From Amoebophrya sp. AT5.2 (taxonomy: Eukaryota > Sar > Dinophyceae > Syndiniales > Amoebophryaceae), in assembly GCA_005223375.1 (NCBI GenBank), contig RXOD01004951.1, positions 1-16,898 on the forward strand: a DNA stretch of 16,898 nt, given 5' to 3'. Shown one piece after another: positions 8,658 to 16,898 of this stretch (position 1 is its first letter; the number at the start of each line of letters is the position of its first letter). Below the pieces are notes generated by a model, which saw only the letters and a list, made by a program, of their open reading frames with translations, made no database searches and had not been told where the DNA came from. A program made the position numbers and the translations under genes.

Positions 8658-9878
8658 TCAGCGGATATGCGACCAGCTCCCGTCTGCGCGTTGGCCGACG
8701 AAGTCCACCGCCTGGTCTTCATCATTATTTCCCTTTGCTTCTATCATGCTTCCCCGGCCGCGAAACGCGCCCGACGTGTCGATCAGGGTGAGCACGTCGT
8801 TGCCCCCTGAGAAATGCGGCACTTCGTACTCGCGTTCCACCTTCATCCCACGAAGCCCCGTACTGTCCACCATGCATTTCGCCCTCACGGGCATCCGCAG
8901 CTGCTCCCGAAAGGCGTCGTTCTCCCGCGCGATGCGATCCCGCAAGTTCCTGCCTTCCGAGTAGTGGTCACTGTCCCGGTAGTTCCCGAGCAGGCCGTAG
9001 CTGTTCTCGTCCAGAATCTGTCCCAAGGGCACCACCCGCTCGCCCCGCGGACCGCGCAGCATAAACGGATCCAGCTCCTCGCGCAACTGGACCACCGTCT
9101 CGTGGTCCTCCCAGCGCCGGTTGCACACCACGCACTCCCAGGCGCTTTCGTAAAAGCGCCCGCTCCCCGCACCCCGCCCGTGCGGTTGCTGTTGAAATAC
9201 ACTCCCGGACAGGTTCGGGCACCGCAGCGTATCCGGGTCGTGCACGGTGGGGCTGAGGCCGCAATTTGTGCACACGCCCGCCTTCACACCAGTGGCACGC
9301 CTGTCTTCGTCGGCGTCCGGATTCTCCGTCCCTTCCCCGGCAGCTGCAACGCGGTTTTGTCTGTACACTTGCTGCATGTCCAGGGCGGAGCGCTCCGCCG
9401 CGGTGCACGGGAAAAACCGGAAGCGCGAGCACGGCATCTGGTTGTCCACGGGCTCCTCTCCGTCCGCAAAGCTCCAGTCGTTGACCCCGCCAACCTTTTG
9501 CGCCGGCCGGTGCAAAGAGCGCTTCCACCCGAAGCCGTCGGCATCCGCGAGCCGCGCGGCCGGTGCGTGCTGCTGGAACGAGAATCCGCAAAAACACATG
9601 GCAGACGGCCCGATCCGGGCGCAGTACTCGGTTTCTCGGCGAAAACCCAATACGGCGTCGCCCTTTGGGCCCCGCATCGAAATATTCGACAGCGTCTGCA
9701 CATCCTGCTTGGGCCGCCAGAACACGTCCAGACCAGTCTCTTCGGCGAAAGCGAGGCCCTCCTGCTCCATCTGCTCCTTAGACCGCCCCTGGCCAAACAC
9801 TTCGGCCGCCGCGACAATGCGACGGCTGCTGTCAACCTTCTTTCCCGCCGCAGAACCAGTGCTGGCCCGCCGCGACAT
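8658..9878 (-). CDS. FAM221-like Cys/His-rich protein
   Basis: 406 aa, single exon. The ATG at 9878 (MSRRASTG) was chosen over one 39 codons upstream, because that extension is translated poly-pyrimidine tract (phenylalanine-rich) and looks like leader sequence. Cys/His clusters come in the order expected for FAM221 (DUF4475) proteins: CFCGFSFQQH (95-104), CSRFRFFPCTAAE (150-162), CTNCGLSPTVHD (203-214) with C220, and WECVVCNRRWEDHETV (247-262). The C-terminal third (290-406) is charged and lacks such clusters. FAM221 proteins are poorly characterised; the conserved Cys and His suggest zinc binding. The family is mostly 300-400 aa, so length is normal. The assignment rests on motif spacing and is fairly secure at family level, with no reaction known. 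Confidence 0.65.
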   Translation of the reverse strand: MSRRASTGSAAGKKVDSSRRIVAAAEVFGQGRSKEQMEQEGLAFAEETGLDVFWRPKQDVQTLSNISMRGPKGDAVLGFRRETEYCARIGPSAMCFCGFSFQQHAPAARLADADGFGWKRSLHRPAQKVGGVNDWSFADGEEPVDNQMPCSRFRFFPCTAAERSALDMQQVYRQNRVAAAGEGTENPDADEDRRATGVKAGVCTNCGLSPTVHDPDTLRCPNLSGSVFQQQPHGRGAGSGRFYESAWECVVCNRRWEDHETVVQLREELDPFMLRGPRGERVVPLGQILDENSYGLLGNYRDSDHYSEGRNLRDRIARENDAFREQLRMPVRAKCMVDSTGLRGMKVEREYEVPHFSGGNDVLTLIDTSGAFRGRGSMIEAKGNNDEDQAVDFVGQRADGSWSHIR

Positions 9879-9884
9879 CTTCCC

Positions 9885-9960
9885 ACCGCTCGAAATAAAG
9901 ATAAAAAAACAAAAACAAAAAGGAAACAGCAAAAAATGGTGTCGGGGTATAGCGGGGGAA
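9885..9960 (-). promoter_or_regulatory. Long pyrimidine tract and AG upstream of FAM221-like start
   Basis: On the minus strand a T-rich run of about 50 nt (TTTTTTGCTGTTTCC..., then TTTTTATCTTTATTTCGAG) ends at AG 9889, 11 nt before the ATG at 9878. This resembles a 3' splice acceptor, for a leader intron or spliced-leader addition. Confidence 0.4.
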
Positions 9961-11281
9961 GTCAAGTAACAATCGATGAATAAATTTGAAAACAAATCGG
10001 GTGAAAAGAAAAATCAAAGTGAGAAAGAAAAACGCAAATGTACTGTACAATACGAAGCGCGGATGAATTCAGGCTCCAGACGTTTCTACACCGTTGTAGA
10101 ATCAATATTAGGGTCGCTTAGGTTAAAATGATCATGTTGCAGTGGCAGGAAAACACGAAAGCGAATCGATCTGCATGTTGGATGTTGATTCATTTGGACA
10201 GGTACTCCGCAGGTCGGTTCTAAGGAGCACCGCACAAGTGTTCCACAAGCACGTCGTTGCTTCTTGGTTTGACAAGCCTCCACGACCGATGCGCACACAA
10301 AGGCACGTGCGCAATGATGATGAATGTGGGTGTGCGCGACTGACTATGTCAGAGCCTGCGCTGCCGACCAATTAATTCTCCTCATTGACCGAGAGAGCAA
10401 GTTGCAATATAATGCGCGAACGAACACTGTAGCACATTATTTCGCTTTCCAGGTAACTGTCGGACTCGGATCGGAATAGGAATTGCTGACCTGCTATATC
10501 TTTGTGCAAAAGACTTGGTGCTTAGAGCTCGACTATCCGATGCTGCTGCACTGCGACCACTTCGCGCAAGCCAGAAAGTCACATCACTGTGCCCACTTGA
10601 GGAGCAGCAAATTTGCATTCAGTTTCAGGTCCATGGCGACGCCACTGACGTAAATTCTTCTTTTCCATTGACAATGGAGGACCATTGTCACAAGATACTA
10701 TGGACGCACGCCGGCACTGAAACAGGCCGGGCATGCCCCGGAAGGAAACCTGCAGCGCTGTCTAACGTAATTCCTGTGCCGTGGCACTGGCACTGCCCGC
10801 ACGATATACGCAAATCACCACGAAGGCCCGGGCGATTGCAGCACGTCTTTGTGTCCATCGTACGAGAAGTGGCCTTCGCAACGAGGTTTTCTTTGTGTTG
10901 ATGTTGTAGCACGAAACCCTGCAGCGACAATATTTTTCTTTCGGCGCGTGGCTACCTCCACACAGGCGACGGACTCGTTCCTGCGCCGATCCGCGACCTT
11001 ATTTTTTCTTCGAGGCGAAAGAGAAGACGACCCCGGGACCGGGACGGGACGAGGATGGAGTATAAAATTAAAATACGGTGAATTAATTTTACACACTTGT
11101 AGATCACCTCCACGACTCGCTCTCGCACTTGCTGCTCCGCACTGGCAACGACGTGGAGGGGCATTCACGCTACTGACATTTGACTTAAGTACATACTGTA
11201 CGTGGACGGGGCGCTGCTGCGTCTGTAGCTATACTATGATACAGTTCAAACTTCTTCCTGAAGGTGAGGCAGGAGGCTGTT
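9961..11281. other. 1.3-kb spacer without a supported gene
   Basis: Lies between the stop of the acyltransferase and the leader of the FAM221-like gene. Several open frames of 70-156 codons exist on both strands (for example plus 10142-10375, 10515-10901, 10849-11319). They show no domain, no coding-like codon use and no convincing splice structure. No RNA gene was recognised. Confidence 0.4.
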
Positions 11282-13612
11282 TTACTTCTTCTCGTCCACG
11301 ACAGAAAGCCCGAACATGAGGCGCGTGACCCAATTTGTCTGCAGCAGCCCGTAGATTGCGAAGCAGGACAGGAAAATGAGGGCTAGCGCCCCCCACGACA
11401 GTTCGTCCCGGTGGGAATCCTTCTCGCGAAGCACTCGCATCCAGCACTCCTCCATGAACCGGTGGAACAGGTAGATTACCATCGCGCTCTGGGTTACATG
11501 CCGGTGAAACGCCTTCGTCACCGGCCCGTTCGCGAACCAATAAGCAAAACCTGTGCGAACAAGATCGAATTCCATTTCTAATGTCGTCCTGCTCATCGAC
11601 CAGGCATCGGTCAAGATGCAGAAAAACGTACTTTTGAAAACTTTTGGAAATAAAGCTTCTTTCTTAAGTATGTAGCGCACCTGCCAGTGCTGCCATCCAC
11701 ATCCAACTTCGCATGAGGCCGAGCAGCCGCTGCTGGTCGTCGTAGAAGGTGAGGAAAGGCCCCACCCGCCGCGCGCTGCGCTCGCCCCAGTACGTGGCGA
11801 GCGGCCAGATCGCCGATAGCAGCAGCAGCGATACTCCCAGGAAGTCTCGCGGCAGCAGCTTGTGCCGGAGGTAGCCGATGTGGTTCTGAAACAAGGCGAA
11901 GAAGTAGCCGAACATGTAGAGCAATTCGAAGAGCATGAAAACGAACCACATGTTCACCGACATGAAGTCGAACTCGTCGTCGACCTTCAGACTCGGCACG
12001 GCCAGGACGAAGGACATCGGGACAAAGCAGAACACGGAGGCGACGAGCACAAGCTGCGCGAGCAGCAACTGCGTCTGCGACTTCGCAGCGGAAACGGCGA
12101 CCAGGCTGCACAGCTGGAGAGCGATGGACAGGAGGCACGTGGCGCCGAGTGTAAACCACCAGTTGTCCTGCAAATCGTCGTCCGCAAAAATTCCCTTGGC
12201 GATCAGCGGCACAACCCAGTTCACCACCACCGCAATGCAGCCGTACACGGCCGCCCACGTTGTCAACTTCGACGCCCGCTGCTGCACTTCGCCAGAAAGT
12301 TCTGTCAAGGAGGTTGAGGTTGCGACCTCTTCTTCGGTAGGAAAAGGAATCAATTGAATCATATTAAACCACGTCAGAGTACAATTTTTTCCCCCCTACA
12401 CCTAAATACGGACTGCAACTGAACGAGCACCACAAGGACGCTTTGTGAGAGCATCTTCATCCGAGGCCGGTATTAATTCCCAATCTTTCACTCAATACCT
12501 CCTGCGCCGTTATTTCCGGCAACCACGTACTTGAGCTCGAAGAGCGCCTTCAGATAGTGCCCGTACTGGCACCAGGGGTAGTTTGCGGACGCGAAGCCCC
12601 AGAGCACGTACAGGAACCACATTTCGCTCTGTACAACCGTTAGTGCGCCGAGGTCGTCAAGCATCGCTGCCCGCGGGATCACCGAACAGAGCGTGCCGAA
12701 GATGAACGGCAAAATGAGCCGCTGGAACCGCCGCAGCGAAAACTTCCACAGCGCGATTTCCCCCACCTGCGTCCGCGCAGCTGCGACGTAGGACGCAACG
12801 TCTGGAAAATTCTCCCGCTCATCTTCCGTCCCCTGGGCTCCTGCTTCCTTGGCCTTAATAGTCTTGGCTCCGGCCGCGCCCTCGTCCGCAACGCCCGCCA
12901 CCGCGGCCTTTGCGAAGTAGCCGTCCAGCAGCGGCACGCCCGTGTTGCGCCCGCGGAAGCCAGACACCGCGGCCGAGATGTAGCCGGAGAGCAGAAAGAA
13001 GAGCGGGATGGTGTGCAGAGTGCCCTGCTCTACTACGTACTCCCACATGTTGCTGTTCTCCCGCTGCCGCGCAACCGACGGGCCGGCCGCGGTTGTGAAG
13101 TCCTGCGCGGTGAACACGTTTGAGTACAGAATGTTGTTTCTCCACTCGCGGTCCGTGATACGGCCCTTAGGCCGCTCGATGTTATTGCCGATGTCCTGAA
13201 ACGCGTACTTCGGGTTGTGGGAGTCCTCGAACTGCGTCCGGTCGCCCGTCGTCCACCACACGTGCCCGCACACCACGTTCCACACCGACTGCGTGCGACA
13301 CCAGTCTAGCCAGTACAGCCGGGGCGGGGGCGGCTCGTGCGCTGCGTCGGCCTGGAGTTGGTCCACCTTTTCCTGCTCGGGAGATGCATTTTTATGACCT
13401 GCGCCGTCGAAAATCGACTTGGGGTCGCCGCCCACCTGGCCCTCACCAGCTGCCGGCTCGGTCTCGTCGCTGCTGGCGCGATGCTCACCGATGAAGAGCG
13501 GGCTCCCCGGCTCAACCGTGCGCACGTCAACCTTGTAGGTCCCAGCGAGATTCGCCTCCACCATTTCGACCTGCTTTTCAAAATCCTCCTCCTCTGGCAT
13601 TACTTTCGGCAT
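11282..13612 (-). CDS. Acyltransferase-3 family integral membrane protein
   Basis: Exons 13612-12499, 12331-11681 and 11550-11282 give 677 aa. Intron 1 is GTATTG...ACCGAAG (about 167 bp; the acceptor may lie 3 nt further on) and intron 2 is GTGCGC...TTCGCACAG (130 bp); both are phase 1. After a ~95-residue acidic, probably cytosolic N-terminus come family hallmarks: LYWLDWCRTQSVWNVVCGH (99-117) with the conserved His of helix 1, IPLFFLLSGYISA (202-214), FSLRRFQRLILPFIFG (291-306), and EMWFLYVL (330-337). Exon 2 encodes several hydrophobic helices and exon 3 SAMVIYLFH, the usual late-helix His motif. Roughly ten membrane segments are likely. Family members move acyl groups to sugars, lipids or glycans at a membrane; the substrate here is unknown. 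An Ala/Lys-rich loop (about 230-275) appears lineage-specific. TTTCTAG directly precedes the ATG. Confidence 0.75.
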
Positions 13613-14454
13613 CTAGAAATCAGTGACTGTCGATAAAGCTTTGCTCCAGTAGGTGTAGTGTAGTATGTACAGCACACGGACAGGTAGCGAGATTGATAGA
13701 TCATGAATGTGGGATTTCATTCGCATTCGAAAAAACAAGAATGTTGAGAGAGTTCATCTGATGTATGGCTCCTGTTCTACGCTACGTGCTGACGGCAACA
13801 GTCATGCGTGAAGGCTTAAGTAAGTAAGTACGTCTCGGCTATCAACAGGGTCGTATGCCGTGGGAGGTGATTTGCGCCCCTTATCCCTGAAGAGAGGCAG
13901 GAATACCATCTTTCGGAAGCACACGAACTTGCAGTAGCGTGAGTTGTCACCGTGCCATTTCGTTTTCGTGCTGCCCCCCTTGAATTGCTGAAGTTATCTT
14001 TCTATGTATCTTCACGTGCATCAAATCATGGTCCATCCCGCCGAGGCCGAGTTCCCATCAGATACCACTGACTTATGTGATAGCAGGCAGCCCCACCTTG
14101 TTCCGTCACGCGACTCCGCGAACGGTAGAACGAACAATGTTGAAACACATGTTCTTTCTGCCTCGTCACTCTTCCCGGACTTGACGGCGCAAGCACCGCG
14201 AAAAACATAATTGCGGACTTTTCGTCCTTGTCACAGAACATCAGGACTTATGTAGCCGCATACGCTGTTCGACGTCGTAGAGCGATCACTTCTACTGCCT
14301 TGCGAACTTCTGCTGATGCGAACAAGTGGGTTGCGTGTATGTATTCTGTTTCCAGCCCCGCGGCTGAAACTACTTTTCCAGCAACCCCTGCGCCGCAGAC
14401 CAGCTCAAGGCAGCAAGGATTCGTCGCACCAAACCAGCAACCGGGTTGCAGCGC
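13613..14454. other. Spacer between acyltransferase and orphan gene
   Basis: Holds a short tandem run of TAAG/GTAA units at 13816-13831 and a hairpin-forming sequence at 14348-14370 (GTTTCCAGCC and GGCTGAAAC, one bulged base, 4-nt loop) about 85 nt after the stop of the gene to its right. Otherwise no gene or RNA was recognised. Confidence 0.4.
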
Positions 14455-15431
14455 TCAGAGAACCCACAATCCAGGCGTATCCTTGCGAATGAGATCGGAG
14501 GTTTTCACTCCGTCCGCGTACGTTTTGTCCCAGAGACAAAAGATCCACTCTGGGGTCTCCAGACTTCCTTGGTTGAATCGCGCTCCGATCGCGCGATCCA
14601 AGTCCACCTTCTCACTCGTCGTCGAACGTGAGGGCAGCAGCCACCGCACGAATTGGCTCGCCTCCGCCTTTTCGAACCCCGCGGCCAGCACCTGCCGAAA
14701 GTTGGGGTACGTCATCGGGCCGCCGTTTTTTAGCCTCTTTTGCGCCAGCGGCCGCCGAAAGCAGGTCGTGAAATGGCCGCCGTTCTCAAACATCCTCTGG
14801 GCGGTTGCGATCGCTTTCAGCTTCCCCGGAACGACGCCGATATTGTCCACCTCGGAAAAGAGCGGAACTCGGGTCGCGTCTGAATTGTGGTTCGGTAGGT
14901 CCGGGTAGAAATACCAGTAGTAGTCGTCGTTGCCGCCGGCAAAAACGGTTCTTCTTGTGGCGTGTGCGGTTCCATTCCGGACCTTCGCAGGCGGCAGCTG
15001 GTGCAGCCAAATTGTTGCGCCAGTCGTAGCAAGGCCCATGATGTTGATGAGCTCTACCCCTACCTCTGAAAAAAGCTATTTGCTACCGCCACATTCACAC
15101 ACGAAATCTAGATTCTTTCAGCAAGGTTGCCCTAGAAGTAGATGTAGAAGCGTTTGCGTTACGTAGCTACGTGGTTCTACTTTGCTTTTCCCCCGCATTG
15201 CGACCGAAACAAACACAATCAATGCGATTGCGAAAAATCATGACAGTATCGACGGACACTCTTCGGCGAACCTGCTTCACGAAGCCTCTGTACACTGACT
15301 GCGAGGTTGAGAACTATAAACGCTTCATCGTCTCGGACTCGGACTAAGCAGATCGCACGGCGACTCAAGCAGCACGAGAGTATGTTGGCAGGACCGAAAT
15401 GCCGAACCACGACGACGAGCGCGATCATCAT
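14455..15431 (-). CDS. Unrecognised two-exon protein
   Basis: Exon 2 (15065-14455) is clearly coding: the frame is open through its acceptor TTTTTTCAG, giving VGVELINIMGLATTG before the internal Met at 15039. Exon 1 (proposed 15431-15272) ends FIVLNLAVSVQRLREA and donor CAG|GTTCGC; the 206-bp intron is phase 1, giving 256 aa. The 5' end is less certain: another acceptor (TGCTTAG) lies inside exon 1, so there may be a further upstream exon. Visible features are an aromatic acidic cluster DDYYWYFYPDLPNH (about 100-113), SEVDNIGVVPGKLKAIA, a basic Cys segment TCFRRPLAQKRLKNGG, and WIFCLWDKTYADG near the end. No signal peptide or membrane segment is clear. It could be an enzyme core, but I do not recognise the family. 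Confidence 0.5.
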
Positions 15432-15934
15432 GCTGATTGCGGAGACGCTCGCTGTCCCGGCAGACCGCTGCGGTCATGCGCGCTCACACGGCTCTACTGC
15501 GCCCAGTCAAAACATGTTGGGAGCACACGCGCGAGCCATGTACTGAGTTTAGGAGTTTGCGTTTGATATTGATACCACCCGCGACACGATCGAACCGGGA
15601 ACGCCGCCTTTCGTCACGCCCGGCCCAGCCTTGTGTCTGAGAATCAATGAGACAAAATGAAAAAATGCAAGTACATATCTGTTTCTGTACGCGACCGCTA
15701 GTAGGTTCATTTGAATAAAACCGTGAGAGGCGCTGCGCTCGTCCGCGCGATCACAGTCACACAATACACGCAACGCCGCCTCTAAACGTACCCGCCACAC
15801 TGAAGTGAATACCCGAGACCCATTGATGGTGCTCTGATCCCCCGGCTTTGCTGCTTCGAGGACCAACCATTACGACGGAAGTCGAGGAAACAACGGGCAC
15901 AGGAACGGTGAAGGCCGAAGGAGCGTTCGTGGGT
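15432..15934. other. Spacer 3' of the cytidylyltransferase gene
   Basis: Contains the 3' region of the cytidylyltransferase and the upstream region or possible extra 5' exon of the orphan gene. Short open frames on both strands have no recognisable character. Confidence 0.35.
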
Positions 15935-16898
15935 CTAGTACTCCTGGGTTTTCGCGCTGGCTTTCTTGCCGGCGTAGTAGTCGCTTTCCCGCTTTTCCCG
16001 GTCGTTGTTTCGGCTGATGTAAGCAAGGCGGTTTTCCGCCACCCGCTTCGCTACTTTCGCCGTGTTCAGCTCGGGGTAGTCCGACTGTACCACCTTCATC
16101 AACCCCTTTTTCTTCGGCACAGCGTACGGGTCCTCCGCCGTGTCCGAGAGCGCCAGCACGTCCGTGCGGTAGCCGGCCTCGCGGAAGTGGTGCGTCTTCG
16201 TGTGGCTGCCGACGACCACGTGGTTTATGTTCAGCGTCTGGATCATGTCCTCCGTCACCGTCAACGGCGCACCGATGATCACCTCGTCCACCCACTTGCA
16301 GCTACACACGCACAGCACCCGCTCCTGCAGCGTGGCAATGGGGTAGTTCGCCCCCTTGATCCGGTTCACGGTATCGTCGTCATGAATCCCCACGATCAAA
16401 AACGACCCCAGCTCCTTCGCCTTCTTCAGCGAAGCTGTTACAGGGGCTAAAAACAACGCTTCAATCGTTGTGACCCTGCATCGAGACAAAACTACGCCTC
16501 CCAAAGCACTGAAACAGGAACTGCAACACGAACACGCACCGAAATGTGTAGCCACTGTTGTTTTTTCCCCTCAGCTACCATGCACTGAACTGGTATCGCC
16601 TCTCCTGGAACTGCGGGGGGTTATCCTAATCGTAATCTCAGCCTTCCGCTAGCACACTGGTGGAGACGGAGACACAAACGACAAGGACCGTATTGGGTTT
16701 CGGATGGGAGACGATTTAGTTGACCTAAGTATGTAGGCCTTGTTGACCACCAGGGCAAGTAAAGGAAGGGGGATGAAGTGTAGTCATTATCAGCCCTTAA
16801 TGTCGCATGCCCAATGTGGAACATGTCGAACGCGCCGTCGACGTAAATCACCGTGTCGTCCGGCTTCGGCGATTTGTGGTTACAGGTCAAAACAATGC
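15935..16898 (-). CDS. PCYT2: Ethanolamine-phosphate cytidylyltransferase, C-terminal half (partial)
   Basis: Makes CDP-ethanolamine from phosphoethanolamine and CTP, the control step of the Kennedy route to phosphatidylethanolamine in the cytosol. The enzyme has two cytidylyltransferase domains; this window holds the second, and the first lies beyond the right edge. The upstream exon reads DDTVIYVDGAFDMFHIGH, with the HxGH nucleotide-binding signature. The downstream exon (about 16434-15935) reads LKKAKELGSFLIVGIHDDD, then RIKGANYPIATLQERVL, KWVDEVIIGAP and VVGSHTKT, closely following the second domain of known enzymes. The final RTxxSS-like signature is degenerate (ELNTAKVAKRVAENRL), as is usual in that domain. 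The C-terminal tail is charged and ends KTQEY. The two exons are split inside the helix that follows HxGH, with no GT at the break (see the intron entry). Confidence 0.85.
16435..16802 (-). other. Non-canonical intron with inverted-repeat ends
   Basis: Protein alignment needs the join near CAT GCG A at 16803 and CT TCG CTG at 16434. The intron would begin CATTAAGGGC and end CCTGTAACAG, with no GT or GC at the 5' side. ACA occurs at both boundaries (16803-16801 and 16438-16436), so the cut can slide, as with a short target duplication. About 16 nt at the 5' end (AAGGGCTGATAATGAC) and the complement of the 3' end (AGGGGCTAAAAACAAC) match at 11 of 16 positions, an imperfect terminal inverted repeat. 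The inside has stops in all relevant frames. Confidence 0.5.

Noticed and set aside
8814..9983. 389-codon plus-strand open frame
   Set aside because: Antisense shadow of the FAM221-like gene; His/Pro/Arg-rich without domain pattern.
9879..9995. 39-residue hydrophobic N-terminal extension on the FAM221-like protein
   Set aside because: It is translated from a T-rich tract that looks like a splice acceptor; a signal anchor is not expected in this family.
10142..10375. 77-codon plus-strand frame beginning at GTG
   Set aside because: No ATG at its start, no domain, and opposite strand to every supported gene.
14228..14908. 226-codon plus-strand open frame
   Set aside because: Overlaps the better supported minus-strand orphan, whose frame continues through a splice acceptor.
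15549..15640. tRNA-like fragment (GATCGAACCGGGA)
   Set aside because: Only a weak match to a T-arm; no cloverleaf partners were found around it on either strand.
16478..16749. Canonical GT-AG alternative for the cytidylyltransferase intron
   Set aside because: Frame-compatible (CCCTG|GTGGTC with CGATGCAG), but it would add about 35 residues inside the helix after HxGH, where the family has no insertion. Kept only as the test in the finding.
1..16898. CRISPR array, insertion sequence, prokaryotic operon or viral gene
   Set aside because: No regularly spaced repeats, transposase, integrase or viral hallmark protein was seen; spliced genes mark the DNA as eukaryotic.

Overview
This window looks like nuclear DNA of a protist with a compact genome. 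All supportable genes lie on the minus strand, head to tail, eight confident or fairly confident and one doubtful in 16.9 kb. Coding parts are GC-rich with strong G/C third positions; introns and spacers are AT-richer. Short GT-AG introns (51 to 206 bp) can be placed because splicing at good consensus sites restores one reading frame. One intron in the last gene has no usable GT donor and carries imperfect inverted repeats at its ends. One-way gene order, tight spacing, pyrimidine-AG signals close to start codons and a non-canonical intron together suggest a dinoflagellate relative (for example a syndinian such as Amoebophrya). An euglenozoan is the main alternative. This placement is inference.

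Reading in the direction of transcription (right to left): (1) 16898-15935, the second catalytic half of ethanolamine-phosphate cytidylyltransferase, cut by the window edge, with the odd intron; (2) 15431-14455, a two-exon protein not recognised; (3) 13612-11282, a three-exon membrane acyltransferase-3 family protein; (4) 9878-8658, a FAM221-like Cys/His-rich protein; (5) 7936-5537, a long intronless protein of the DXO/RAI1 mRNA decapping family with large insertions and an altered active-site motif; (6) 5450-4839, a doubtful small gene; (7) 4553-3274, a five-exon protein with an HNH-like zinc-binding loop; (8) 2023-788, a glycosyltransferase-like protein with an intron in its leader; (9) 418-113, an 84-residue orphan with a 51-bp intron.

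The genes do not form an obvious pathway: lipid head-group synthesis, membrane acyl transfer, glycosylation, RNA 5'-end quality control and several orphans sit side by side. The shared orientation is better explained by one-way gene clustering than by functional grouping. I found no tRNA, rRNA, CRISPR array, insertion sequence or viral gene. The most unusual items are the non-canonical intron at 16435-16802, the altered DXO-like enzyme, and the HNH-like protein that appears to have lost its usual catalytic histidine.
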